Shown here: piece after piece, positions 1 to 11,846 of the stretch | How the letters are laid out: every line of letters starts with the position of its first letter | Position numbering within the stretch: position 1 is the stretch's first letter | Assembly (NCBI GenBank): GCA_011799875.1 | Contig: CM022302.1 | Location: 300,835,048-300,899,047, forward strand | Length of the DNA stretch: 64,000 nucleotides | Source: Thinopyrum elongatum | Taxonomy: Eukaryota; Streptophyta; Magnoliopsida; Poales; Poaceae | Direction of reading: 5' to 3' | The notes under the pieces: generated by a model | Database searches by the model: none | Seen by the model: the letters and a program-made list of their open reading frames with translations, nothing else | Told to the model about the DNA's origin: nothing | Program-made: the position numbers and the translations under genes

Positions 1-317
1 AGCCGCCGTCCAGCGATGGCCTCGCCCCCTGGTGCGCGCTCGAGCCCAGCCGCACTAGTGGCTGCTTGGGCCAGTGCCAGTGGGGCCGGGCCAAATAAAA
101 ACAAAAGTGAAAAAAAAAGATAAATAAAAATAAATAATCAATATTACATTAATTAATTAATTAATTAACCTAATTAGCTAGATTAATTAACTTAACTAAC
201 TAATTTAGTTAAGTTAAACATGTTAGGTTAGCTAGGTCACTGGCAGTGGGGTCCCATAGAAATGTGCCACGACGGAACGACCCACCTCTCCTCTCGCATC
301 CCCCCCACCCCACCTCG
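1..317. other. AT-rich intergenic DNA with (TTAA)n tract
   Basis: No gene is visible. A short simple repeat of TTAA units lies at about 149-168, surrounded by further TTAA-rich sequence up to about 235. The rest is non-coding and unassigned. Confidence 0.5.
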
Positions 318-1230
318 GAGCATCTCCAACAGGCGCCCAAAAAAGCGGCGCGCTAAAATAATTTTACAGCGCCATTTTAGTAATTTTGCACGCCGTGGCC
401 GATTCAGTCCAGCAGACGCACAAAAATATAGCGGGCAGCGGACAGCATTCCAGCAGACCACTAAAAAATAGAGCGCCACAAATATGTCTACAACAAACAG
501 GTCCCTATAACATTTACAAATAAGTCCATCTGACTAAAACAAAAACGCAATTAGGTCCCCAATCGTTGGAGCAAGCTAGCTTGCAAACCATCTTCCGCCG
601 GCCACCGCACGCGAGCTAGCTTGCTGTGATCATTGGAATCGCAAACACGATCTAGCTAGCTTAGCTTCCCCGATCGTTGGAGCTAGCTTGCATTCGTTGG
701 AATCGCAAGCTCCGCACGCACCGCTCGCCTTTGGCCACCGCACGCGCTCTCGGCCGGCGAGCTCGAGGCGGCGAGCTGCAGGGAGGCGGCGAGCAGAAGG
801 GCAGCGGCAGCTCCCGGCCGGGGAGCTCGAGGCGGCAAGCTGCAGGGGAGACGGCGAGTTGCAGCCGGCGGGCAGAAGGGCAGTGGCGGCTCCGCCCCGT
901 GCCGGGACGAGCAGAGGACGGGCACGCAGAGGAGTGGCAGCGGCCGGCGGCGGCGAGCTGCAGGGAGTGGCTGCAGCGGCGAGCTCGAGGTCGGACGAGC
1001 AGAGGGAGTGGAGCAGTTGGTCTTCACGCGTCGTCTCCAGATTGTCCAGCGCGCTGTACGCCACGCACCAAATATCCCGCGTGCGATGCAGAAATTCCCA
1101 GCGCGCTCGATGGATTTTGCAGCGTGCTGGCTTTTGCAGCGTATGTTGAGAGCTATTTTTTTTCCTCCGTGCGATAAATTAGCGGTTTTTTCAGCGTGGG
1201 CTACTTTTAGCGCCTCTGTTGGAGATGCTC
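318..1230. mobile_element. Non-autonomous TIR DNA transposon, GC-rich interior
   Basis: The left end GAGCATCTCCAACAGGCG (from 318) is matched by CTGTTGGAGATGCTC at 1216-1230, giving 15-bp perfect terminal inverted repeats. The interior (about 700-1010) is a GC-rich patchwork of GGCGAGCTGCAGG and GGCGAGCTCGAGG repeats in which long open frames exist on both strands only because of base composition. I found no clear target duplication, so the superfamily is unassigned. CATCTCCAACA ends are common in grass Harbinger- and Mutator-type derivatives. Confidence 0.6.
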
Positions 1231-1239
1231 TCACAGGCG

Positions 1240-2630
1240 TCACGGGATGCCCCAACCTCCGCCGCCAGCGACCCACCTCCCCTCCGTCGCCGCCAGTGGT
1301 CGGCGCCAGGCAAAGCCCATGCGTGCGACGGCAGAGGGCCTCTCCTCCCTCTCCCGGATCCGCGGGTAGCGCGGGTGCTTAGATCCGCAGGGTGTGGCCC
1401 TCCCGGCAACTCTCAACGGCGGCGCTTGGTGTGCTGCTGGTGGGGTTCGGCCGGAGGTATGGGGGTGTGGCCAGGCATGGTTGGTGGCAGCAGCGACGTC
1501 TAGCCTGGATATCGGCGCGGCGGCCCTGCTCGGCGGCGGCGGGTGAAGTTCAGGCGGCCCTTGGCAGCATGGCGTGGTGATGCCCATGTCCAAGGCGGAG
1601 TTGTACCGGCGATCTGGTGGTTTTGGCTCCGGTTGGTTCGGATCAGCGATGGTGACGAGCGGGACCGGGATCCTTCCCGGCGGCTTTCGCGGTTTGGCGA
1701 TGTGGGGTGGCAGCCCACCCCCAGGCTCCAGTGGTGGCGTTCGCCGGCAGTGGCCAGAGCGTCAGGGGTCCCACGGTAGCAGTGTTGCTGTGGGTAGTCG
1801 CCGGATCTGGGCGGCCAGATCTGGGGCTCCGAAGGTGGTCTGGCCGGTGCACAAGGATGTTGGTGGGAATCTCGTGGGGCCGATCCGGGTGAAGACCTTA
1901 TCTTCGGCCAGTGGGCGGAGCCAGTGATGGCGATGCCCTTGGTGTCGTTTCCTTCTTGAATGCATCACCGAGGTGAAGCTCCCACTTCCTTCCGCTACCT
2001 CCAAGGGAAACCCTTGACCAGTTGATCAGATGATGGCGGCGCTCATGCGTCGTTCCTCCCGTGTGGGCGTCATTCTTAGAGGTGTTCATCGGCTCGAGGA
2101 TCCAGTGGACGGTTTCAACGGTGGAGCGGCGTTGCTTGTGACGCATCGACGCCGTGGAGTCCCGATGGCGTCGCGCGGCAGGGTCTCGGTGATGGATGCG
2201 GAATGATCGACGCGCTAGGGAGGTGGCGCTGTCTAGCGCCGGGGGCGGAGTCGACGACAGGCCTGGCAAGGTCAATACGTTGGTACCAGTTCTGAAGAGG
2301 GGTCGGTGGTGGCGGCCACTGGAGCGTGCGCATGCGGTGCCCGCTGAGAGTACGCTGGACCGGTTTATGCCCTAGACCCACCGTTGGATGGCTTGGTTGG
2401 GGTCTCCAATTTTGATGTTCGGCGTTGGTGTGAGGTCAGGGTAGGCGGTCTCGATCATCTGCACCCCCTTCATCAATTGATAGGTGTAGCGACTGCGGTT
2501 GCCAAAGAAGGTGGCTTCACAATTTATGGATGTATTTCTTCGTAAGGTCTTGATGAATAATTAATAAAATGGTTGTATGCATCGCCCTGATGCAAAGGCC
2601 GGGGGTCATCCTTCTTTAAATTTTTTTTTT
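1240..2630 (+). mobile_element. Probable LINE-derived retroposon fragment
   Basis: A GC-rich stretch without a convincing ORF ends at about 2570-2630 with the segment ATGCATCGCCCTGATGCAAA followed by GGCCGGGGGTCATCC and a T-rich tail. Tails of this kind are typical of Triticeae LINE 3' ends. No reverse transcriptase domain is readable, so this would be a 3' or non-autonomous copy. The 5' limit is not resolved and may lie at the TIR element to the left. Confidence 0.4.
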
Positions 2631-3240
2631 TACATAGCACTGTAATGAATATCTTAGAGAGTAGAAGTAACCCACCGGTTACCTGATTCGTTAATTATTT
2701 TGGGGTTCAAACCAGAAAGTTGTAGCTTCCAACGAGACATTCTTCGCCACTCTCTCAAATGTAAGAACAATATGCTGGTTTAAAATCCTAAACTTCCAGC
2801 GAAAGAAAAAAAAAGAAGATTTGCAAAATATCTTAGCTTTAGGAATGCACAAACATAAACTGGTTCATACAGAACCATGGGGGAAGTGCATTATCCAAAA
2901 CCGAACGGTAAAATTACAATATTAAAATGGGCACTTAAAACCCAATTCCTTTCATCTGTCTACCTAAGCAAGCACACAACAAGAACGAAAACTAGTAAAT
3001 GCCAGCAATTTCAGAAGAGCCGCCACACGACTAGCACTTGCCTCTGTTCTCTTCTCTATTGTTTCTCATGTTCTTCAGATCGAGCCGCAGCCGCGCCACC
3101 CGGTCTGCGTCGATCTGCCCTCCTCTCCACCTACGCTCCCGCCCTGTCGATCCCCGGTTGCGGCAGCGCATCACGGCGGCGGCCAGAGAGTGTTGTCTTT
3201 TCCCAGTTCATCATCCCCTTTTGTTTGTTTGTTTGGCTCA
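2631..3240. other. Intergenic region upstream of BRX1
   Basis: About 600 bases of mixed sequence without a supported gene. Open frames here on both strands have no recognisable domain and overlap the BRX1 promoter. Confidence 0.5.
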
Positions 3241-3330
3241 TGGGCCGGCCCACATCGCCATGCCCCTCATCAGAAAAGGAAAGGAAAAACCTAGCCCTAT
3301 ATAGGGCTGGACCGGACAGAAAGACCCTAA
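3241..3330 (+). promoter_or_regulatory. BRX1 core promoter: site II palindrome, TATA box, telo-box
   Basis: TGGGCCGGCCCA at 3241-3252 is a perfect 12-bp palindrome made of two inverted site II elements. A TATA-like TATATAG follows at 3298-3304 and a telo-box ACCCTAA at 3324-3330, close to where transcription should start, about 100 bases before the ATG at 3436. Site II elements with telo-boxes are established marks of plant ribosome-biogenesis and ribosomal-protein promoters. The start site is inferred. Confidence 0.7.
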
Positions 3331-3435
3331 CGGTTAAGCCCTCTCGCCCCGAGACTCACAAGCAACCCGCTCCCGCGTCGCCGCCGCCGCCTCCGCAGCG
3401 CCTTCCCCGGCAGAAGCCCCGGCGCCCCGCCCCCC

Positions 3436-6269
3436 ATGGCGAAGAAGAGGAAGCGCAGCTCCGATGCACCCGCGCCCGCCGCCGTAGAGAAGCCCGACGA
3501 CTCTGCGCCGCAGCGGCCGGAGCGCACCCTCTTCGGCTTCAAGGACCAGCCGGACTCCGCCGCCGAGCCTGCTTCCAAGGACGCGGGCCCCTTCTTCCGG
3601 AACAAGGAGAAGGTGCTCATTACGTGCTCCCGCCGCATCATCTACAGGTGAGCCTCTCTCCTCCGAGCTCTGCGGCGGTCGCCGGGCAGATGCTTTTGTC
3701 TCTCGGCGGGTTGGGTTGATGCATATGTGCGCGCAGGTACCGGCATCTGATGCAGAACGTGGTGTCGCTGCTGCCGCACGCCAAGAAGGACAGCAAGGTC
3801 GAGTCCAAGCAGAGCAAGGGCAGCGCGCTCAACGAGCTGGTCGAGCTCAGGAGCTGCTCCAGCTGCCTCTTTTTCGAGGTATGGCACATTCGCTGCTTGC
3901 CTGCTTTCTTGATGGAAATGGTTTGCCTTCCATGGGATGAAGGTTGCCTACTTTGATAGGAGAACTGCATGATGGCAACATTAAAGGTTGCTAAAACATA
4001 CCACGTTTAACATGGAAGGAGCAAGTAATTTGTTTCTGGTGCTAAATCAACTTCGAATTTAGCTCTGATCCATATCATTGTTCTAGCGACCATGAATGTT
4101 TAAAAGGTGTTAGCTCCACGTTGTTATTCTTGTCAGTGTGACATCGCTCCAAAATTAGGAAATCTGAATATGCACTATAGTTGCCAATTCTTATATTGAA
4201 GCATCTTCTGCGTGTATATTGCAGTGCAGAAAACAGAAAGATCTTTACCTTTGGATGGTCAAGTCTCCCGCAGGGCCATCAGTGAAATTTCTAGTCAATG
4301 CTGGTATGATTTCACACCAATAGTAGTTATCCAGTTGTTTTACTATGCGTGTGTTCTTACAATGATGATTCATCTACTATTGCCCAACCATCCTGTAACA
4401 TTTACGTGCAGTTCACAATATGGAGGAACTCAAGCTCACGGGTAACCATCTGAAAGGGTCACGTCCTCTGCTAACATTTTCTTCAAATTTTGACCAGCAA
4501 CCTCACTGGAAACTCTTGAAGGAAATGATAACTCAAGTACGTTGATGGTCTCGCATGCTACATTATGCTGTGCACGTGTTATCAGCAAGCATTTTTGAAC
4601 GAAGATGATATTGATCTGTATTAATGTTGTCTATTTTTTATCTGTTTTTGCGAGATCATTTTGTTCTTATTTACCATGTGCTTTTAATTGGTGTAAAAAG
4701 ATGTTAAACTTGGTTTCGTCACACATGTTTACGATAGTCGTATGTGTATGCCCTGTTGTTATATATTAGCATGTGGGTGTGATGCATCCACTATTGGTTT
4801 TTATGTTTATAATATAATATGAACCTTTGAAGGAAGGATTCACCTTTGATAACTGTAGTTATATTCTAAGAGATCCAAGTTAATGGAAACCTTCTGGATG
4901 TTAAAAAAAACGTGTATTTGTGTTTCCATTGCTTATTGTGAAGGAGTAGAGTTGTGTTTATGAGGTCATCAGATCAGTATTAGTGATGCAATAATACATT
5001 CCGATAGGGTCAAATTAATTCTATAGGGTCAAATTAATTCTATGGAGACATGTTCTTCTTTTAATCAAAGAAGTCTAGAGCTAACTCATTGCCCATTGCC
5101 GTGCTTGCAGATTTTTGCTACTCCAAAAGATCATCGGAAGGCAAAACCTTTTCATGATCATGTGTTTGTCTTCTCCATTGTGGATGACCACATTTGGTTC
5201 AGAAATTACCAGGTGGTGTATTGGTCTCTTTGCATTTGTATTGCGATGAACTTTCAGTACTTAAAACCATTAAGTTATTATCACCATCTGAATTTTAGCA
5301 AATGATATACTTGGCAGATTTCTGTACCCCACAATGAGATTGATAAAGTTGATAAAGGAGGCCTAGATAAAATGACACTTGTTGAGGTAAAAGTAGAGTG
5401 AGCTTATATCTGCATAATTTATATGGCATGTGGTCGCTAATCAACATTTTAATTAAATTGCCATGTGTAGGTTGGCCCCAGATTCTGTTTAAATCCAATC
5501 AAAATATTTGGTGGTAGTTTTGGTGGCCCCACATTGTATGAGAACCCATTCTATGTGTCTCCCAATCAGGTAATGCTTTCGCCGGTTGCTCTAGACTACG
5601 GTACATATGTTCCAAACATATTTGTAAAGGAAATCAAGGGGTTACCTCTTCCATCATCAAAGGAATGGTTATATTATGTTTTCTCTTGTGTTTCTTTGGT
5701 TGAAACAAATTTGACTCTGAGAAAACCGACAAGTGATGGAATGGTGGGTGCACAGTTAGTTTTATAATATTCTAGAATGACATTCGATATCAGTTATGGT
5801 ACAACCAAGATACACTTTATGCGTCAATGCTGTCCATTTGACTCAATCCATGCCGTCCATTATATTTCTTTGACATACACTCCTTGTACATGGCTGCTTC
5901 ATTCTGTTCTCGTTGTGTTGGACCTAACTACCTATCATTTTTATCGATCAACAAACTTAGAACAGTGTAATAGTCTGGTATCTTGCTGTGGTTCTGGGAG
6001 AAAAGGATTTACTGCTCATACGGCTCTGTTCACCAGGATTTATGTATTTAATTCAGTTGCAACAAAGCATTTCCCGCTATGTTCATGTATGCCTTCCCAT
6101 CTAAACCCGTGGGTCTGTTTATTTGGAGTAGATCCGCGCTCTAGAGAAGCGGAAGAAGGCAGGCAAGTACGCCAAGAAAGTGAAGGCCAAGGTGAGGAGG
6201 AAGATGCACGAGATGGACAACACCCTGGAGCCCGATGAATTTGCTGATCTTTGGAAAGGGGAAGACTAG
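3436..6269 (+). CDS. BRX1: Ribosome biogenesis protein BRX1 (Brix domain), 8 exons
   Basis: Exons read 3436-3647, 3737-3878, 4225-4303, 4412-4536, 5111-5212, 5318-5386, 5471-5569 and 6132-6269. All introns are GT-AG and the frame is kept throughout, giving 321 residues, close to the usual plant length. BRX1 is a nucleolar Brix-domain factor needed for assembly of the 60S subunit. Features visible in order: a basic N-terminus (MAKKRKR), then the Brix core with CSRRIIYRYRHLMQN, LLPHAKKDSK, KDLYLWMVKSPAGPSVKF, LKGSRPLLTF, HVFVFSIVDDHIWFRNYQ and FGGSFGGPTLYENP, and a C-terminus rich in Lys/Arg (KRKKAGKYAKKVKAK) followed by an acidic end. The start codon is the first in-frame ATG after the TATA and telo-box. 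No frameshift or stop is seen, so the gene looks functional. Its neighbours are transposons on both sides. Confidence 0.95.
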
Positions 6270-6589
6270 AGCGGTCGCAGTACCAATGAGGTTGTCCTGA
6301 ACTACTCATGCTGGCAATGACCAAACAGTGAATTTTGCTTAATATTCTCTGGTAGTTCTTGTATGACAAAGCATGTGTTTTATTGCTATAATGAACAACT
6401 GGATTTCGGTCATGCCTGTATCCTTATTGCCAGTGTGTTTGCAAGTATATGCTACCTCGGTACCTTGCTACCGGCTGTGTGATTCACCTTGCCTTGTGCC
6501 TGATATAATTGCAAGCAACTCAGTTTTTATGCTGGCCTCGGTAAAAACGGTTGATATGATCTCATGTCGTGTTCTGCTCGGATCTGTTG
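6270..6589 (+). other. BRX1 3' flank and probable 3' UTR
   Basis: T-rich non-coding DNA after the BRX1 stop, consistent with a 3' UTR. No clear polyadenylation signal could be fixed. Confidence 0.4.
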
Positions 6590-6850
6590 ATGAGTGATAC
6601 TTGGAGAAGATGTTTAGGCCTCCTTTGGTTTAAACGAATTTTATTTTTGATCTGTTGATAAGGCTGATACTTGGAGAAGATGTTTAGGCCTCCTTTGGTT
6701 TAAAGGAATTTTGTAGGAATACCATAGGATTTCGATTCCCACAGAGTATTGATTCTTATCCTTACGCCTCCTTTGGTTTGCAGGAATGGATTTCGATTCC
6801 TACAGAGTATTGATTCTTATCCTTACGCCTCCTTTGGTTTACAAGAATTT
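6590..6850. repeat. Tandemly duplicated Tourist-like MITE end
   Basis: The motif GCCTCCTTTGGTTT occurs four times in the same orientation, at about 6618, 6688, 6766 and 6827. The first two copies share the preceding GATACTTGGAGAAGATGTTTA. The last two share GAGTATTGATTCTTATCCTT. CTCCTTTGGTT is a typical Harbinger/Tourist terminal sequence, so one MITE end seems to have been duplicated at least twice. No matching right end could be paired. Confidence 0.6.
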
Positions 6851-7399
6851 TGTAGGAATTCTATAGGAAAAAAAAAATCCTTTTGAGGCACCAGTTGGAA
6901 CGCAGGATAGAAAAAACACAGGAGAAGTGCAGGTTCCTACATGATTCTAAAACAACATAGGGTTTGATCTGTTTCTACAAAAAAGAGGTATTCTTTTGTA
7001 GATGAGATGCACATTTATCTAACTGTTATACTTGTTATAAACATATTTAAATTGTTGGGAATTGAGCTGCTATAGAAGAAGCCGATAGTAAAAACACTTC
7101 ATTCTACAATAATCAAATTGTTCTTGCAAAAGGTATGGCAATTGTTAATGACACCTGCCTGTAGACTCGATAGTAAGCAGGAGAGAACGAAGCACTCACA
7201 GGGCAACGGGGGGTGTCCTCGTGGGTGTCCGCGTATGCATCTACCATCGAAGGACCCGGCGCAGAGGAGTCCGGTCAGTTTAGGAGGAAGAGGGGCGGAT
7301 TGAACTGGCGTCCCTGCAACCCAAATCAAACTCTCCCCTGAGGTCGCCACAAATAAACCGATGTTACCACAACCAGCCATGGATTAAGAAGGTCGCGAG
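6851..7399. other. Unassigned intergenic repeat debris
   Basis: No gene or complete element recognised. The MITE-like vocabulary (GTAGGAATTCTATAGG) fades out near 6960. Confidence 0.4.
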
Positions 7400-7540
7400 T
7401 ACGGATGTAAATGGCGCAATATAAACGGCGCTTGCAAGTCCCGTTTAGTTAGCTCGATCGTCCATTTTCCATTGAAAAGAAACTTCATTGAACTATTAGA
7501 CCAATAAGTGGGCTTATACGGGACCCGGTTTACATCCCTA
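7400..7540. mobile_element. Small hAT-like MITE
   Basis: Ends TACGGATGTAAA (7400-7411) and TTTACATCCCTA (7529-7540) form 12-bp inverted repeats with one mismatch around 141 bp. The adjacent octamers GTCGCGAG (7392-7399) and GCCGCAAT (7541-7548) match at five of eight positions, which could be a decayed 8-bp hAT target duplication. Confidence 0.45.
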
Positions 7541-7559
7541 GCCGCAATGAGGTGGTGGA

Positions 7560-7578
7560 GGGGGGGGGGGGGGGGGGG
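7560..7578 (+). repeat. Poly-G tract of 19 bases
   Basis: An uninterrupted run of G. It can form quadruplex-like structure or may be mis-sized by sequencing. Confidence 0.85.
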
Positions 7579-8033
7579 TCCGCGAAAGAGCAGTCGGAGG
7601 AGACATGGGGATAGGGTCGATTTGATAGAGGAGATGACATAGGTCACAAAAGGCAACGTGAGGCAGCGACACATAGATCAAATTGATGCACGCAACTACC
7701 TTGGTCGGGCAGGGGTAGACCGTGAAGAGGAAGGAAGAGAGAGCTAGCTCTGGAAGAGAGAGAAGGGCACCGTTACCTGATTCGCCACCACCGCCGACAA
7801 CCACTATTCAAGGAGAGGATCGATATGAATGAGAGAGAGGGGAGGTAAGGATTTCCTTGGGTGTTTTTTCTCTAATGAGAACCGGATGTCGCACACGCCA
7901 GCGACCCCAAAGCCCCGATGCAGCATGCCAAGAATTGTCGGGGGCTTAGAGTTTTTGGGGATGTTGGGCTTCTCAAAGGAAGTGAACAAACGAGGTTTGA
8001 GAAAATGTTTAAAATCCTCCACAATGTGAAGGA
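7579..8033. other. Unassigned DNA left of the copia insertion
   Basis: No gene recognised. Sequence up to 8033 continues at 38939 once the copia element and its duplicated target AAAGA are removed. Confidence 0.5.
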
Positions 8034-8038
8034 AAAGA

Positions 8039-9815
8039 TGTTGGGAAATGTTGCATGAAAAAAAAAATTCTACGCACACGCAAGATCTATCCATGGAGAT
8101 GCATAGCAATGAGAGGGAGAGTGTGTCTACGTACCCTCGTAGACCGTAAGCGGAAGCGTTTAATAACGCGGTTGATGTAGTCGAACTTTTTCGCGCTCCA
8201 ACCGATCAAGTACCGAACGTACGGCACCTCCGCGTTCAGCACACGTTCAGCTCGGTGACGTCCTCCGACTTCTTGATCCAGCAAGACGGCGAGGTAGTGG
8301 ATGAGTTCTGGCAGCACGACGGCGTGGTGACGGTGATGATGAAGCTATCTCCGCAGGGCTTCGCCTAAGCACTACGAAAATATGACCGGGGGTGTTAACG
8401 GTGGAGGGGGGCGCCGCACACGGCTAAGCAATTGTTCTGGGTGTGCTAGGCGCCCCCCCTCCCACATATATATAGGCGAGTGGGAGAGGGGAGAGGCCAA
8501 GGGGCGCCCCAAGTAGGTCCGAATCCTACTTGGGCTCCTGCCCTAGGCCGCCCACCCCCCTTTCCTTCTTTTGGCGCCAAGGGGAAGGAAGGAGGAGGTG
8601 GCGCCCCCCCTTTCCTTTCTCCCACAAGGAGGGAAAGGCAGGAGGAGGTGGCGCCCCCTCCTTTCCTTCTCCTAGGGCCGGCGGCCAGGGAGAGGGCGCG
8701 CCGGCCCCTCTGTGGGCTGGTGTGTGCCTCTCCTTGGCCCATTAGGCCCATAGACCTCCCGGGGCCTCCCGGAACCCCTTCCGGTGATCCGATGACTACC
8801 CGGTGCACTCCGAAACTATTCCGGTGTCGGAATACCATCGTCCTATATATCAATCTTTACCTCTCGACCATTTCGAGACTCCTCTTCATGTCCGTGATCT
8901 CATCCAGGACTCCGAACAACATTCGATCACCAAATCATATAACTCATATAACACTATATTGTCAACGAACGTTAAGCGTGCGGACCCTACAGGTTCGAGA
9001 ACTATGTAGACATGACCGAGACACCTCTCCGGTCAGTAACCAATAGCGGAACCTGGATGCCCATATTGGTTCCTACATATTCTACGAAGATCTTTATCGG
9101 TCGAACCTTATGACAACATACGTAATTCCCTTTGTCCATCGGTATGTTACTTGCCCGAGATTCGATCGTCGGTATCTTCATACCTAGTTCAATCTCGTTA
9201 CCGGCAAGTCTCTTTACTCGTTCCTTAATACATCATCTTGCAACTAACTCATTAGTCACTTTGCTTGCAAGGCTTCTTATGATGTGTATTACCGAGAGGG
9301 CCTAGAGATACCTCTCCGATACTGGGAGTGACAAATCCTAGTCTTGATCTATGCCAACTCAACAAACACCTTTGGAGATACCTGTAGAGCATCTTTATGA
9401 TCACCCAGTTACGTTGTGACGCTTGATAGCACACAAGGTATTCCTCCGGTATCCGGGAGTTGCATAATCTCATAGTCGAAGGAATATGTATTTGACATGA
9501 AGAAAGCAATAGCAATAAACTGAACGATCAATATGCTAAGCTAACGGATGGGTCTTGTCCATCACATCATTCTCCTAATGATGTGATCCCGTTATCAAAT
9601 GACAACACATGTCTATGGTTAGGAAACCTTAACCATCTTTGATCAATGAGCTAGTCTAGTAGAGGCTTACTAGGGACACGATATTTGTTTATGTATTCAC
9701 ACATGTATTTAAGTTTTCGATCAATACAATTCTAGCATGAATAATAAACCTTTATCATGAATAAGGAAATATAAAATAACAATTTTATTATTGCCTCTAG
9801 GGCATATTTCCTTCA
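8039..9815 (-). repeat. 3' LTR of the copia element
   Basis: Aligns along its full length with the 5' LTR at 37155-38933. It is preceded on the minus strand by the polypurine tract GTGGGAGAC at 9816-9824. The LTRs differ visibly by scattered substitutions and small indels, roughly 3-5 per cent by eye. Long proline- or glycine-rich frames at about 8446-8853 are only GC-rich LTR sequence. Confidence 0.93.
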
Positions 9816-9848
9816 GTCTCCCACTTGCACTAGAGTCAATAATCTAGA

Positions 9849-11654
9849 TTACATAGTAATAAATCTAACACCCATGGAGTCTTGATGCTGATCATGTTTT
9901 GCTCGTGGAAGAGGCTTAGTCAACAGGTTTGCTACATTCAGATCCGTATGTATTTTGCAAATCTCTATGTCTCCATCCTTGATCTTTTCACGAATGGAGT
10001 TGAAGCGTCTCTTGATGTGTTTGGTTCTCTTTTGAAACCTGGAATCCTTCGCCAAGGCAATTGCTCCAGTGTTGTCACAAAAGATTTTCATTGGACCCGA
10101 TGCACCAGGTATTACACCTAGATCGGATATGAACTCCTTCATCCAGACTCCTTCATGCGCTGCTTCCGAAGCAGCTATGTACTCCGCTTCACACGTAGAT
10201 CCCGTCACGACGCTCTGCTTGGAACTGCACCAACTGACAGCTCCACCATTCAATATAAATACGTATCCGGTTTGTGACTTAGAGTCATCCGGATCAGTGT
10301 CGAAGCTAGCATCGACGTAACCATTTACGACAAGCTCTTCGTCCCCTCCATAAACGAGAAACATATCCTTAGTCCTTTTCAGGTACTTCATGATGTTCTT
10401 GACCGCTGTCCAGTGATCCACTCCTGGATTACTTTGGTACCTCCCTGCCAGACTTGTGGCAAGGCACACATCAGGTCTGGTACACAGCATAGCATACATG
10501 ATAGAACCTATGGCTGAGGCATATGGAATGACTTTCATTTTCTCTCTATCTTCTGTAGTGGTTGGGCTTTGAGTCTGACTCAACTTCACACCTTGTAACA
10601 CAGGCAAGAACCCTTTTCTTTGACTGATCCATTTTGAACTTCTTCAAAACTTTATCAAGGTATGTGCTTTGTGAAAGTCCTATTAAGCGTCTCGATCTAT
10701 CTCTATAGATCTTGATGCCCAATATATAAGCAGCTTCATCGAGGTCTTTCATTGAAAAATTCTTATTCAAGTATCCTTTTATGCTATCCAGAAATTCTAT
10801 ATCATTTCCAATCAACAATATGTCGTCCACATATAATATCAGAAATGCTACAGAGCTCCCACTCACTTTCTTGTAAATACAGGCTTCACCGTAAGTCTGT
10901 ATAAAACCATATGCGTTGATCACCTCATCAAAGCGTATATTCCAACTCCGAGATGCTTGCACCAGTCCATAGATGGATCGCTGGAGCTTGCACACTTTGT
11001 TAGCACCTTTAGGATCGACAAAACCTTCCGGTTGCATCATATACAACTCTTCTTTAAGAAATCCATTAAGGAATGCAGTTTTGGCGTCCATTTGCCAGAT
11101 TTCATAATCATAAAATGCGGCAATTGCTAACATGATTCGGACAGACTTAAGCATCGCTACGGGTGAGAAAGTCTCATCGTAGTCAACTCCTTGAACTTGT
11201 CAAAAACCTTTCGCGACAAGTCGAGCTTTGTAGACAGTAACATTACCATCAGCGTCAGTCTTCTTCTTGAAGATCCATTTATTTTCTATGGCTTGCCGAT
11301 CATCGGGCAAGTCCACCAAAGTCCACACTTTGTTCTCATACATGGATCCTATCTCAGATTTCATGGCCTTAAGCCATTTATCGGAATCTGGGCTCATCAT
11401 AGCTTCTTCATAGTTCATAGGTTCACCTTGGTCTAATAACATGACTTCCAGAACAGGATTACCGTACCACTCTGGTGCGGATCATGCTCTGGTCGACCTA
11501 CGAGGTTCAGTAGTAACTTGATCTGAAGTTTCATGATCATTATCATTTGCTTTCTCTCTAGTTGGTGTAGGCATCACGGGAACGGTTTTCTGTGATGTGC
11601 TACTTTCCAATTCGAGAGAAGGTACAATTACCTCATCAAGTTCTACTTTTCTCC
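9849..11654 (-). pseudogene. Copia reverse transcriptase and RNase H, broken
   Basis: This is the C-terminal part of the copia polyprotein, read right to left. The start of RT (WTLVDLPDDRQAIENKWIFKK) is followed by an in-frame TGA near 11200. The body then has QMDAKTAFLNGFL and the catalytic LYVDDILL near 10830, with a frameshift near 10610. RNase H follows, with GYVDASFDTD, CEAEYIAASEAAHEGVWMK, IFCDNTGAIALA and KHIKRRFN, ending at 9849. Chain-terminating changes in RT mean no active enzyme. The upstream end was cut from the integrase by the gypsy inserted at 11655. Confidence 0.9.
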
Positions 11655-11846
11655 TGCTACTTCTTGAGCTTGTGTTGGTTTTTCCCTTGAAGAGGAAAGG
11701 GTGATGTAGCAAAGTAGAGATAAGTATTTCTCTCAGTTAGAGAACCAAGGTATCAATCCAGTAGGAGGTACAAGCAAGTCCCCAATCTACGCACCTGGAC
11801 AAACAATCAAACACTTGCACCCAACACGATAAAGGGGTTGTCAATC
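11655..11846 (-). repeat. 3' LTR remnant with deletion junction
   Basis: This matches the terminal part of the 5' LTR up to GTTGTCAATC, then switches directly to internal sequence resembling 61285 onward. The hexamer TCAATC at 11841-11846 is common to both parents of the junction. Confidence 0.8.

Noticed and set aside
630..1300. Several overlapping open frames of 120-200 codons on both strands
   Set aside because: They arise from GC-rich repeated sequence inside a TIR element; residues are low-complexity Ala/Arg/Pro and no domain is visible.
2877..3719. 280-codon plus-strand frame overlapping BRX1 exon 1
   Set aside because: Runs through promoter, 5' UTR and exon 1 in the wrong frame; the BRX1 model explains the region.
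8446..9046. Pro/Gly-rich frames, repeated at 37544-38165
   Set aside because: They lie within the two copia LTRs and reflect their GC-rich block, not genes.
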